Source: CALDTK01 sp045110575 (GTDB lineage Bacteria > Bacteroidota > Bacteroidia > Chitinophagales > Saprospiraceae). From it: DNA of 64,000 nt. The stretch lies in the NCBI GenBank assembly GCA_045110575.1, contig JBGCGF010000015.1, positions 124,001-188,000 of the forward strand, in the 5' to 3' direction. The notes below the pieces were generated by a model that had not been told where the DNA came from, ran no database searches, and saw only the letters and a program-made list of their open reading frames with translations. Below are positions 53,701 to 61,616 of the stretch, piece by piece (the stretch's first letter is position 1; every line of letters begins with the position of its first letter). The translations under genes were made by a program, and so were the position numbers.

Positions 53701-54319
53701 TTTCAAGGTTTTTGAGGTTGCCTTCGATCTCATGAAGAAGATCCTCCACACGATCGAGGTCTTCTTGTGTGCGATTGAGTCTATTGAGGGTTTCCTTCTT
53801 ACGAACCTTGTAAACACTGATACCTGCAGCTTGCTCAAGCATGCGTAGGCGAGAGTTATCCTTGTCTGCTAGGATGTCATCTACCATGCCTAGGGCGATG
53901 ATCGCATAACTGTTACTCTCGATACCTGTATCGACAAACAGGTCCATCACGTCCTTACGACGACAAGGCACACCATTCAAGCGATACTCAGAATCTCCGT
54001 TGCGATAGAGTAAACGTCCAATAGTGATCTGCTGAAATTCAGATCGTAAGACTCCTTTATCGTTGTCAAACGTCAAGAAAACCTGGGCGACATTGCCGGC
54101 CTTTTTCTTCTTGGTTCCGTTGAAGATTACACTCGACATCTTGTCAAGACGCAGCTCTCCTTTCTTTTGCTCACCAAGTACCCAGCGGATGGCATCCACG
54201 ATATTGGACTTTCCCGAACCGTTAGGTCCGACAACTCCAATTACATCTTCATTGAAATGAAGAACGGTCTGATTGGCAAAGGACTTAAAGCCCTTGATCT
54301 CAAGTTTGACTAAGCGCAT
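50765..54319 (-). CDS. smc: Chromosome segregation protein SMC
   Basis: An 1184-residue SMC of normal length. Walker A GPNGSGKSN lies near residue 32, followed by a long coiled coil (about 165-500), the hinge (about 510-680, with GRQVWTAASAKGGAVSKLQGKQTGR near its end), a second coiled coil (690-1020), the ABC signature LSGGEKTLTATAFLF near 1085 and Walker B FCIFDEVDAPLDDSN near 1108. It forms the condensin ring that ParB loads. Three copies of the dispersed motif or its variant occur here (52154, 52558, 52614), all within the region encoding the hinge and coils. Confidence 0.97.
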   Translation of the reverse strand: MRLVKLEIKGFKSFANQTVLHFNEDVIGVVGPNGSGKSNIVDAIRWVLGEQKKGELRLDKMSSVIFNGTKKKKAGNVAQVFLTFDNDKGVLRSEFQQITIGRLLYRNGDSEYRLNGVPCRRKDVMDLFVDTGIESNSYAIIALGMVDDILADKDNSRLRMLEQAAGISVYKVRKKETLNRLNRTQEDLDRVEDLLHEIEGNLKNLEKQARRTKKYFEIKETYRELSLDYAFVSSRELREQSDKIIKELTEAENGFQGRSKELEELEAKVETTKEDQLTDESHLADQRRQLGVVVGKLRGATNEKQLAEQKIAYLTQSRDKLGVQRERMLEERERLIKEVESFTTRHADSQVEMTGFTSTFEEKKESYNVVQLSAENLRTDVREKAIAVQQAERDLLELDKQAAMLQGQVEAQQREASNRARRIEAEDGRRVEAQATVEQATARLDVLRAQLEKAEDEESRRVVDEQRMRDELDELAPQLRQFQNEQQQKENELSLIQSMLNRLEGSPESVKYLATKQGWRDKFELLSDIVDIPKEYRASIEAVLAPFLHCFLVPDKATAAEGLRVLAEAKQAPTTILVFEGISLSAKQPAGSPPAGATPALDVVKAPKKYADLLQVLLGDVFIVPDNAALVELSDRQVAVDTTGRQVWTAASAKGGAVSKLQGKQTGRRKQAKELEASIEVLATQIQALQTKRTEVNTELQRIKSGAGKHELRQLRQRFGESERLQVSAQATLESLQQQAQARGGEDDVSKNEIDVLLQKLAGVSAARTPVQQSRDAAIAQQTTADQDSDQIAQQLSEASADYNSANMNLIQLQNKVAAFERELNFAKQQLEEVVSNLKESDQALGTDGSELSTLINKVDELTRRISDGKETKDRQQDDLNHAEKAYYEQRNALADWEKKLRIMQREQGDLTGLVTRLRERKTELSFRLENLQDRLRIEFSLNLDEAVADEREVKLSLAELEHKISKLKGKLDNYGEINPLAVEAFDAMQERYDQISGQREDITQAMDVLRETISEIDKSATDKLTEAFEAVRGHFVEVFRHLFDAEDTADMIMVDPENPLESKIEIIAKPKGKRPQTINQLSGGEKTLTATAFLFALYLIKPAPFCIFDEVDAPLDDSNVEKFNRIIKRFSKGSQFIIVTHNKLTMAAVDTIYGVYMPELGVSSVTHVDFREFEYSDNLELAG

Positions 54320-54421
54320 ACAGCTGCGAAGCTATAGCCTTGTCGCATCAATGATTACAGGTAGAGGCCTTCGTTATCCACAGTTAGTTCTTCTATGAAT
54401 TCTGTGGAGAAATCTAATCGA

Positions 54422-55774
54422 CTAGTCAATGACCTTAAAGCCGAACCCTCTGTACTGCAGCACTTTAACTGCAGCATTTTCAAAGCGATCCGCCTTAGCT
54501 TCTTCCTCTGAACTAGCTTTTGAGCTAAACACAGGGATAAGTCTGTAGTCAGAACTCAGCCCTTTGAAGTTTTTAGGCAGATGTTCCGTCCAATTACGGC
54601 CGTACTTATTAGCCAAAGGCACGATGTATCGAATCGCATCATATCCTAGATATGCAGGCAGTTCAGGAAATGCGCCGTAACGATTAATGAAAGAATCTTC
54701 AAACTGACGAACGGCGAATTCGTCGTTATCCATGTGAAAGCCAGAGGTGATCAAAACACCTAAATCTTCCATGATCGCAGGATCTAACTGCTGAAATTCC
54801 TTCCATTGCGGCATTCCGAATACTGTAGCATCACGTCCTGCCCTCCCAATCTGTAACTGACTCAAGAAAGAAAGTACCACTTTAGGTTTCTTGTAGACAG
54901 GAAAGACGAATACCGTCTGCTTATCCTCAAGGAACTTATCCTCCCACATGAGATCCTGAAGACCCATGTCCGCTGTTTCGAGCTTCCACGTTCGCCAAGC
55001 TTTTGCTTTTGGATCAAGTACCTTTTGCTGTCTTAGTAAATATCTCACTTCCTGGTCTTGTTCTCCAGTCGGTAAACCAACGAGTACTACTTGTTCCGGG
55101 TCGAAGTTATCATTCAAGTATGCAGCCATACCGTCCATGTGCTTGAGTAAGCCTGGTTGCATTTGAAGCATTCGAGGAAACTCACTTGCAAGCTTGCTTG
55201 CTGCACTGAATGGCACAACAAACGGAATTCCACTCGCTTTTGCAGGAGTAGCGGCAGCCCTTACATTCTTAGTAAGATAGGGTGCGATCAAGGCATGAGA
55301 TGATTGCAATTCAAGGTCCTCAAAGAGCCTTTGTGTTGCACCAGCGTTTGCCTTCGTATCGAAAACATGAACAACAGCATTATGTCCGAGCTTCTCTAAC
55401 TCTTCTAATCCCAACCGAAGCCCTGCATAATAGGACATGCCCCAGTCCGAATTTTTCGGAAGTGTCGTACTGCTACCGTAAAACTGATCCGATAGAAACG
55501 GCATCATCAAGCTGATCATCGCACCTTCAGGTCCTGGAGGGATATTCAAAATCTCTTCAGATGGAATATCAATGGGGTCGACCTTAACGGTGTCAATCTC
55601 AATTTCCGTCGGATCTACCTTTACGATGTCCACGTCTTTCGGCGTAGAAGGAATCGTTGTCGTTGGCTTGGTTGGAGTCTTTTGGGTACGCTTTGAAGGA
55701 TCGCAGCTTGCAAATACAAGCGCAATCAAAAACAAAGAAAGGAACCGAAGTCCAAATGTGTTATTCCCACTCAA
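54422..55774 (-). CDS. Lipoprotein with periplasmic-binding-protein fold (LpoA/ligand-receptor-like)
   Basis: The frame is open to 55810, but the likely start is a TTG near 55774 (giving SGNNTFGLRFLSLFLIALVFASC with lipobox ASC), overlapping the end of guaA by 14 bases. A Thr/Pro/Val-rich linker precedes a type I periplasmic-binding domain: MMPFLSDQFYG, YYAGLRLGLEELEKLGHNAVVHVFDTKAN, and LIAPYLTKNVRAAATPAKASGIPFV. Related proteins beside guaA in this phylum are annotated as receptor-ligand-binding or LysM proteins. Ligand unknown. Confidence 0.75.
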   Translation of the reverse strand: MSGNNTFGLRFLSLFLIALVFASCDPSKRTQKTPTKPTTTIPSTPKDVDIVKVDPTEIEIDTVKVDPIDIPSEEILNIPPGPEGAMISLMMPFLSDQFYGSSTTLPKNSDWGMSYYAGLRLGLEELEKLGHNAVVHVFDTKANAGATQRLFEDLELQSSHALIAPYLTKNVRAAATPAKASGIPFVVPFSAASKLASEFPRMLQMQPGLLKHMDGMAAYLNDNFDPEQVVLVGLPTGEQDQEVRYLLRQQKVLDPKAKAWRTWKLETADMGLQDLMWEDKFLEDKQTVFVFPVYKKPKVVLSFLSQLQIGRAGRDATVFGMPQWKEFQQLDPAIMEDLGVLITSGFHMDNDEFAVRQFEDSFINRYGAFPELPAYLGYDAIRYIVPLANKYGRNWTEHLPKNFKGLSSDYRLIPVFSSKASSEEEAKADRFENAAVKVLQYRGFGFKVID

Positions 55775-57302
55775 TGGTCGCTGGGGGTTTAGTGCTAATG
55801 TCATACACAACGCGATTTACGCCTCGTACATTATTAATGATCTCTCCACTGATGTCAGCGAGTAGATCGTAGGGCAATCTACTCCACTCTGCCGTCATAC
55901 CGTCAACGCTGTTTACACAACGAAGCGCAACAGTTTTCTCGTAAGTGCGCTCATCGCCCATTACACCGACTGTTTGAACCGGAAGAAGAATGGCTCCTGC
56001 TTGCCAAACCTTATCGTACCAACCCGAATCGCGGAGATGCTTTGTGTAGATATGATCAGCCTCTTGGAGGATAGCCACTTTTTCAGGAGTGATGTCTCCT
56101 AGGATACGTATTCCTAGACCAGGTCCAGGAAATGGGTGCCTACTTAAGATATGCTTAGGGACGCCCATCTCTGCACCTACTTCACGGACTTCGTCCTTAA
56201 AGAGACTTCGCAATGGTTCAACAATCTTCAGCTTCATGTGCGCTGGAAGACCGCCTACATTATGGTGGCTCTTGATGGTTACACTTGGACCGTGTACACT
56301 TACAGACTCGATCACATCCGGATAGATAGTGCCTTGTCCTAGCCACGTAACGCCAGTTGCTCTTTGTGCTTCTTCATCGAATACGTCGATGAAAGTTTTG
56401 CCAATTGCTTTTCGCTTGCCTTCTGGATCACTGATGCCTTTAAGTGCATCATAGAAACGTTGCTTTGAATCAACACCAGTAATGTTGAGCCCCATTCCTT
56501 TGTACGAATCAAGTACTTCTTCGTACTCGCCTTTACGGAGCAGACCATTGTCAACGAAAAAGCAGATGAGGTTTTCTCCGATTGCTTTCTGCAAAAGACT
56601 TGCAGCTACAGAAGAGTCAACACCACCAGAAAGTCCAAGCAGGACCTTATCGTTGCCCAATTTCTCTTTCAACGCAGCCACTGTCTCCTCCACAAAGTGA
56701 GCAGGAGTCCAATTGCCGTTACAGCCACAGATATCGTAGCAGAAATTCTTAAGAAGTTGCTTTCCGTCTGTAGAATGAGTCACCTCAGGGTGAAACTGAA
56801 TTCCATAAACAGGTGCTCCAAAACGTGATTCTGGGGCCTTGAATGCTGCTACTGCAACATCAGACGTGCTCGCGAGGAGTTCGAATGACTCAGGGAGCTT
56901 GGTAATCGTATCACCGTGACTCATCCAAACTTGAGAATCCTGAGGTACATCCTTGAAGAGTACATCGTTATTAACGACACTCGACAGCTTAGCACGACCG
57001 TATTCACGTTTGTCGCTGCTCTCAACCTTGCCTTCGTGCGCATGCGCTAGGTATTGCGCACCGTAGCACACACCTAAGACAGGAGCTTTTCCAAGCACTT
57101 TGTCTAACTCAGGGATTAACGCCTCTTTTTGAAGTACGCTAAACGGCGAACCCGATAGGATTACTCCTTTGGTTCTGCCATCAATTTCTGGGATCTTGTT
57201 ATAAGGAACAATCTCGCAGTACACATTTAGCTCACGCACTCGTCGAGCGATGAGTTGGGTGTATTGCGACCCGAAATCGAGAATGAGAATCTGTTGTGTC
57301 AT
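55761..57302 (-). CDS. guaA: GMP synthase (glutamine-hydrolysing)
   Basis: A 513-residue enzyme with all domains. The class I amidotransferase has the catalytic cysteine in GVCYGAQYLAH near residue 78 and FHPEVTHS near 170; the ATP pyrophosphatase loop is GLSGGVDSSVAA near 223; the C-terminal dimerisation domain ends STKPPATIEWE. It makes GMP from XMP. Spacing of six bases to nusB upstream suggests an operon nusB-guaA-lipoprotein. Confidence 0.98.
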   Translation of the reverse strand: MTQQILILDFGSQYTQLIARRVRELNVYCEIVPYNKIPEIDGRTKGVILSGSPFSVLQKEALIPELDKVLGKAPVLGVCYGAQYLAHAHEGKVESSDKREYGRAKLSSVVNNDVLFKDVPQDSQVWMSHGDTITKLPESFELLASTSDVAVAAFKAPESRFGAPVYGIQFHPEVTHSTDGKQLLKNFCYDICGCNGNWTPAHFVEETVAALKEKLGNDKVLLGLSGGVDSSVAASLLQKAIGENLICFFVDNGLLRKGEYEEVLDSYKGMGLNITGVDSKQRFYDALKGISDPEGKRKAIGKTFIDVFDEEAQRATGVTWLGQGTIYPDVIESVSVHGPSVTIKSHHNVGGLPAHMKLKIVEPLRSLFKDEVREVGAEMGVPKHILSRHPFPGPGLGIRILGDITPEKVAILQEADHIYTKHLRDSGWYDKVWQAGAILLPVQTVGVMGDERTYEKTVALRCVNSVDGMTAEWSRLPYDLLADISGEIINNVRGVNRVVYDISTKPPATIEWE

Positions 57303-57308
57303 GCTCGT

Positions 57309-58244
57309 TTATTCTTTAAGGCCACGGCCCTTCTTCACAATTTTGCCTTCATCCTGGAGCTTATGCATAAGCTTGTCCAAGATGCCATTGATAAATTCTT
57401 TGCTCTTGTCCGTTGAGTAGGTCTTAGCTAACTCAACATATTCGTTTAGCGTCACCTTCATAGGGATTTGCGTAAACTCAAACAACTCAGAGAGTGCCAT
57501 TTTAAGGAGCACCATATCTAGCACTGCAACACGTTCAATGTCCCAGTTTTCGATCACAGGCTCAATGTCGGCAATTAGCTCGGTATCATTGTCCAACACA
57601 TACATGAGTAAGTGTTCGCCAAAGTCCTGTCGCGTTTCCGAATCCGTTTGGTAAGCGTGCAATTTCGACTCTGAGAGCGGAAGACCTTTCAGGATCTTCT
57701 TTGCAGAGCCAACAACGAGGCTCTTGTCCTCATCCCAACGGGCAAACCGATCTTCCAAGAAGTCATTGTAGCCATCACTATCCATGAGTGCTTTGTGCGC
57801 TTTGAGCAGTGCACCTAGACATGAATCGAGTGTTGGTTCCTTTTGAGTTGCAAACTCTTCGTAGCCTTCCCAGCCCTTTGCTATTTCGTAGAAGCTACGG
57901 AGACGTTCTTCGTCAATGAGCTCAGCAAAATTGTGCCTTTCAGCAAAGCGTAGTAGATCTTCACTGTTGCTCAGCGCAAGTGTAAGTGGGTTGTCGTAGA
58001 TGTGGGACTTAAAAGCAGCATCTGCTTCTGTCTTCACCATTTTTACTGCCCGACGTTTCTTCTCGTCTCTAGCTTCCGCCAAAACCTTGCACATAACGTA
58101 CAGGTCAAAGAGGAGGGTTTTGTAACTCTGATCTACCATCTTCCGAAAGGCAGTAAGAGTTCCTTTTGCATCCAGCCCTTCGTTTTGCCGTTCGGCAAAA
58201 AGGAGCTGCATGACTTTAATTCGAACATTGCGCCTCGAAAGCAT
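57309..58244 (-). CDS. nusB: Transcription antitermination factor NusB
   Basis: The ATG at 58244 (MLSRRNVRIKVMQLLFA) is chosen over the open frame to 58409, giving 311 residues. The C-terminal half carries the NusB core (WDIERVAVLDMVLLKMALSELFEFTQIPMKVTLNEYVELAKTYSTDKSKEFINGILDKL). The roughly 160-residue insertion between the first helix and the core is usual for Bacteroidota NusB. It joins NusE and boxA RNA in antitermination of rRNA transcription. It is divergent from the trp operon. Confidence 0.93.
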   Translation of the reverse strand: MLSRRNVRIKVMQLLFAERQNEGLDAKGTLTAFRKMVDQSYKTLLFDLYVMCKVLAEARDEKKRRAVKMVKTEADAAFKSHIYDNPLTLALSNSEDLLRFAERHNFAELIDEERLRSFYEIAKGWEGYEEFATQKEPTLDSCLGALLKAHKALMDSDGYNDFLEDRFARWDEDKSLVVGSAKKILKGLPLSESKLHAYQTDSETRQDFGEHLLMYVLDNDTELIADIEPVIENWDIERVAVLDMVLLKMALSELFEFTQIPMKVTLNEYVELAKTYSTDKSKEFINGILDKLMHKLQDEGKIVKKGRGLKE

Positions 58245-58382
58245 GAGAAAGAGTGTTTTACCGAAAGGAAATTGATCAGGAAACCCAATGCTTTTCGGAG
58301 CCACAAAGCAAACACGCTTTGGTGAAAAGAACGACAGAAAAGTCCCACTTTTTTGAATGTTTTCCTTCTCATCAAAGTTCGA

Positions 58383-58414
58383 CTTGCAACTTCCTGAAAG
58401 ACAGCCCATATTTG
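58383..58414 (+). promoter_or_regulatory. Putative trp operon promoter
   Basis: CTTG (58383-58386) and CATATTTG (58407-58414) are separated by 20 bases, close to the Bacteroidota consensus TTTG-N19-TAnnTTTG. Transcription would start close to the leader-peptide ATG at 58420, giving a very short or no leader before it. Confidence 0.45.
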
Positions 58415-58419
58415 CACCG

Positions 58420-58488
58420 ATGTCAATGCATACTCAGACTTGTTGGTGGCTTAACCGAATTTCCATTTGGAAGGCACCCCGTATGTAG
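58420..58488 (+). CDS. trpL: trp leader peptide with tandem Trp codons
   Basis: A 22-codon frame starting ATGTCAATG contains CWWLNRISIWKAPRM at its end, with Trp codons 9 and 10 in tandem and a third at codon 17. Tryptophan is rare, so three Trp codons in 22 just ahead of a hairpin and trpE is the hallmark of attenuation. The internal ATG at 58426 is an alternative start. The stop lies 27 bases before the terminator stem. Confidence 0.75.
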   Translation: MSMHTQTCWWLNRISIWKAPRM

Positions 58489-58515
58489 TTGTATCCCTCA
58501 TCAAGATCAACAATT

Positions 58516-58551
58516 AAAGCGGCCTGTTCCTTCTCGGAGCAGGCCGCTTTT
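58516..58551 (+). terminator. Attenuator hairpin of the trp operon
   Basis: AAAGCGGCCTG (58516-58526) pairs perfectly with CAGGCCGCTTT (58540-58550) over 11 bases, loop of 13, followed by a short T-run (TTTTCTG). An alternative pairing that would prevent it is not obvious by eye: GGAAGG at 58469-58474, in the Trp-codon region, could pair with CCTTCT in the loop. Confidence 0.75.
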
Positions 58552-58640
58552 CTGTGTTAACCCACCACTAAACAGCAGACAGCCCGCTTCTGGACGCCTC
58601 TTTGCACTCACTTATCCTAAGCTCCTCAGAACCTCGCATT

Positions 58641-60059
58641 TTGTCTACTAATTATCATTTCCAAGTAAAGCGTACAAGGCTCCCAGCCGACGAGATCACT
58701 CCCGTGCGACTATACCGCCAACTGCGCACCTATTTCAGTCCGTCCGTTCTTTTGGAGTCCAACAACTTCAGCCAAGCAAGGGACACACACTCCATTATCG
58801 GCGTCGATCCCTTAATTGAGATCGAAATGAGAAACGGACAGTTCTCAGAATCGTATTTCCCCGCTGCGCAGGTAACGCATCAAGAGCTCGCTGCAGACGA
58901 GGTGTTCCCAGCTTTCGAGCAGGTGGTGGCGAAAGTGACGTACAGCGAAGATCCCGGAAACATCGATGGGTTCTTTGGCTTTACCTCTTTCGATGCCTAT
59001 CGGTTCGCAGAACCAGAAGTGACTAACGTAGGAGGCCAGGCTACCCTGCCCGATCTCCATTACTTCTTCTTTCGATTCTTATTGGTATTCGATCACTTTC
59101 ATGAGCATATCGATATCATTGAGTTTATACCGAAAGAGCAAGAAAGTATGACAGAACGCCTGTTACTTCTATTTAAGAAGCCATTAGGCCCAGCAGAACA
59201 ATTCAAGTGCGTTGGCAGCGAGTCAAGTACGCTTACAAATGAGGCTTACGAAGACCTCGTGACAAAAGGGAAAGAACACTGCGATAAAGGCGACACCTTT
59301 CAAGTCGTGCTCTCCAGAGGGTTTGAGCAGAACTTTGAGGGTGACGACTTCAACGTCTATCGTCAACTAAGACGTCTCAATCCAAGCCCCTATTGCTTCT
59401 ACTTCGATTTTGGTCGATACCGCATGTTAGGTGCGAGTCCAGAAGCATTCCTCACCGTTAAGGACCGTCGAGCAACGATGAGACCAATTGCCGGCACATA
59501 TGCGGTAACGGGCGATCAGCAGGTCGATGATGAAAGCGCCAAGAGCCTGTTGGCTGATCCAAAAGAAAACGCAGAGCATAGAATGCTTGTCGATCTAGCT
59601 CGTAACGACCTAAGTAGATCATGCTATCCAGTGCAGGTTGATCAACTACGCAAAATCGAACGCTACTCGCACCTGATGCACATTGTTTCTCAGGTCAGCG
59701 GGGAAGTCGAAGGAGAGATCAGCCCGTATTCGATCTACGCACAGTGCTTTCCTGCAGGAACATTGAGCGGAGCGCCAAAATTCAAAGCGGTTGAATTGAT
59801 CTATCAGTATGAAAAGACAGCCAGGGGCGCATATGGTGGTGGTCTTGGTTACGTAAGTCCACGAGGAGGATTTGATCACTGTATCATTATCCGATCAGCA
59901 GTTGTGATCGGTAACACGCTACATTTTCGTGCTGGAGCCGGAATCGTTTCAGCCAGCGATGAGCTTAGCGAACGCAAAGAGGTCACCCATAAAACAAACG
60001 CGCTTAGAAAGGCGATCACCCTTGCTGAAGAAGCAAGCAAAACGTCTGTCACGCTATGA
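58641..60059 (+). CDS. trpE: Anthranilate synthase component I
   Basis: The frame is open from 58602; a TTG at 58641 (MSTNYHFQVKRTRLPAD) is the likely start, giving 472 residues. The N-terminal LLESNN block near residue 38 matches the LLES tryptophan-binding motif of feedback-inhibited enzymes. Chorismate-binding motifs are GASPEAFL near 276, RPIAGTY near 293, LVDLARNDLSR near 327, and FPAGTLSGAPK near 382. It makes anthranilate with TrpG, whose gene overlaps its stop (ATGA). Confidence 0.95.
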   Translation: MSTNYHFQVKRTRLPADEITPVRLYRQLRTYFSPSVLLESNNFSQARDTHSIIGVDPLIEIEMRNGQFSESYFPAAQVTHQELAADEVFPAFEQVVAKVTYSEDPGNIDGFFGFTSFDAYRFAEPEVTNVGGQATLPDLHYFFFRFLLVFDHFHEHIDIIEFIPKEQESMTERLLLLFKKPLGPAEQFKCVGSESSTLTNEAYEDLVTKGKEHCDKGDTFQVVLSRGFEQNFEGDDFNVYRQLRRLNPSPYCFYFDFGRYRMLGASPEAFLTVKDRRATMRPIAGTYAVTGDQQVDDESAKSLLADPKENAEHRMLVDLARNDLSRSCYPVQVDQLRKIERYSHLMHIVSQVSGEVEGEISPYSIYAQCFPAGTLSGAPKFKAVELIYQYEKTARGAYGGGLGYVSPRGGFDHCIIIRSAVVIGNTLHFRAGAGIVSASDELSERKEVTHKTNALRKAITLAEEASKTSVTL

Positions 60060-60637
60060 AAATTCTATTGATAGATAACTATGACTCGTTCACGTTTAAT
60101 GTCGTTCACTTGCTTCGACAAGCAGGAGTTTCCGACATTACTGTAAAGCGAAATACAGCGCTAGCATTAGAAAGCTTGAAAAGCTATGATGCAGTTTTAG
60201 CTAGTCCAGGTCCGGGTCTGCCTAGCGATAGCGGTAGCCTGATGGAGGCGGTACACTATTGCCTCCAGCACAGCATTCCTTACCTCGGTATCTGCCTAGG
60301 TCATCAAGCGTTAGGAGAGGCAATGGGAGCGAAACTGAAGCAGTTGGACGCTGTAAAACATGGTGTTCAAGAACCTTGCAGCCAAGTTGTTTCATCCGAC
60401 CTCCTGCATAAACTTCCAAGCACCTTTGAGATCGGACGTTACCATAGCTGGGTAGTTGACAAAGACGAACTACCAAGTGAATTTGAAGTCCTTGCCGAAT
60501 CAACCGACGGTGTAATTCAAGCGGCCAGCGTCAAAGGGAAACCGGCCTTTGGACTTCAGTTTCATCCAGAATCAATCATGAGTGAAGCCGTTGGCAAGAC
60601 CATTCTCCTCAACTTCCTTAACCTCGCAAAACGATAG
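60056..60637 (+). CDS. trpG: Anthranilate synthase component II (glutamine amidotransferase)
   Basis: A 193-residue class I glutamine amidotransferase. It begins KILLIDNYDSFTFNVVHLLRQAG and has ASPGPGLPSDSG, the catalytic cysteine in GICLGHQALGE near residue 80, and the His-Glu pair in LQFHPESIMS near 171. It supplies ammonia to TrpE and may also serve PabB. The start overlaps the trpE stop by four bases. Confidence 0.95.
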   Translation: MKILLIDNYDSFTFNVVHLLRQAGVSDITVKRNTALALESLKSYDAVLASPGPGLPSDSGSLMEAVHYCLQHSIPYLGICLGHQALGEAMGAKLKQLDAVKHGVQEPCSQVVSSDLLHKLPSTFEIGRYHSWVVDKDELPSEFEVLAESTDGVIQAASVKGKPAFGLQFHPESIMSEAVGKTILLNFLNLAKR

Positions 60638-60638
60638 C

Positions 60639-61616
60639 ATGCGTTACACATTAGAAAAGCTTTTTGCTGGCCTTACGTTGTCTCAAAGCGAGGCTAAATC
60701 GATGATGGACAAACTCATTAGTGATGAGACGCCGGATGTACAAGTCGCAGCGGTCTTATCCACCCTGCGTATGCGCTTGCCGACGTACGAAGAGCTCATG
60801 GGTTTTCGCGAAAGCTTGCTAGAAAAAGCAACACTCGTTGACCTTAACGGCGCTGAGGCTATCGACATGGTTGGAACCGGAGGCGATGGCATGAACACCT
60901 TCAATATCACAACACTAAGCGCGCTCACGGTTGCAGCCGCAGGCTATAGAGTTGTAAAACACGGCAATGGATCAGCTAGCTCAAAGCATGGTTCGAGTGA
61001 TACGCTCAAGGCCGCTGGTTTCAGCTTTCGCCATAACAAATCAGACCTGCTTCGACAACTTGATGCTGCGAACATCACGTTTCTGCATGCACCGTATTTC
61101 CATCCAGCCCTCGGAGCGGTGGCTCAACTAAGGCGATCTCTTGGTGTCGGGACAATCTTTAACCTACTCGGCCCACTGCTAAACCCAGGTCAGCCGAAGT
61201 ACAATTATATCGGTGTTGCAGATGCTCGAACACAAGGGTTGTACGCGCAAGTGATTGCGGGTGCAAGTACAGCGTACAACATCGTTCACAGCAATGATGG
61301 ATACGATGAAGTCACTTTAACCGGACCTGTACGTTGCTTTTCATCTGGAGGTCGTTACGGACTACAAGCCAGAGATTTCGGTCTCAATCCTACGGCACAA
61401 CGTAGCATCGAAGTGGCTGATGATTTCACCTCACAATTCCACTCAATTCTTAGTGGCAATGGATCAGAAGCACAGACTGACACGGTCGCGGCTAATACTG
61501 GGCTAGCTATCCAATTGCGTACAGATCGCCCTTTACAGGATTGTGTAACCTTAGCCAAGGAGACACTTCTGAGCGGAAAAGCGTCAAAGAACTTCGAAAA
61601 ATTATTGACGGTATGA
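60639..61616 (+). CDS. trpD: Anthranilate phosphoribosyltransferase
   Basis: From the ATG at 60639 (MRYTLEKLFAG), one base after the trpG stop, the product is 325 residues. The PRPP loop is MVGTGGDGMNTFN near residue 77, and the conserved KHGNGSASSKHGSSD stretch near 107 replaces the more usual KHGNR with a glycine, as in other Bacteroidota. LLGPLLNPGQP follows near 180. It carries GTTTTCGCGAAAGC, a variant of the dispersed motif, at 60802. Confidence 0.95.
   Translation: MRYTLEKLFAGLTLSQSEAKSMMDKLISDETPDVQVAAVLSTLRMRLPTYEELMGFRESLLEKATLVDLNGAEAIDMVGTGGDGMNTFNITTLSALTVAAAGYRVVKHGNGSASSKHGSSDTLKAAGFSFRHNKSDLLRQLDAANITFLHAPYFHPALGAVAQLRRSLGVGTIFNLLGPLLNPGQPKYNYIGVADARTQGLYAQVIAGASTAYNIVHSNDGYDEVTLTGPVRCFSSGGRYGLQARDFGLNPTAQRSIEVADDFTSQFHSILSGNGSEAQTDTVAANTGLAIQLRTDRPLQDCVTLAKETLLSGKASKNFEKLLTV

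Noticed and set aside
58245..58409. N-terminal extension of nusB (MGCLSGSCKS...)
   Set aside because: NusB homologues begin near MLSRRNVRIK; the upstream codons look non-coding and approach the trp promoter.
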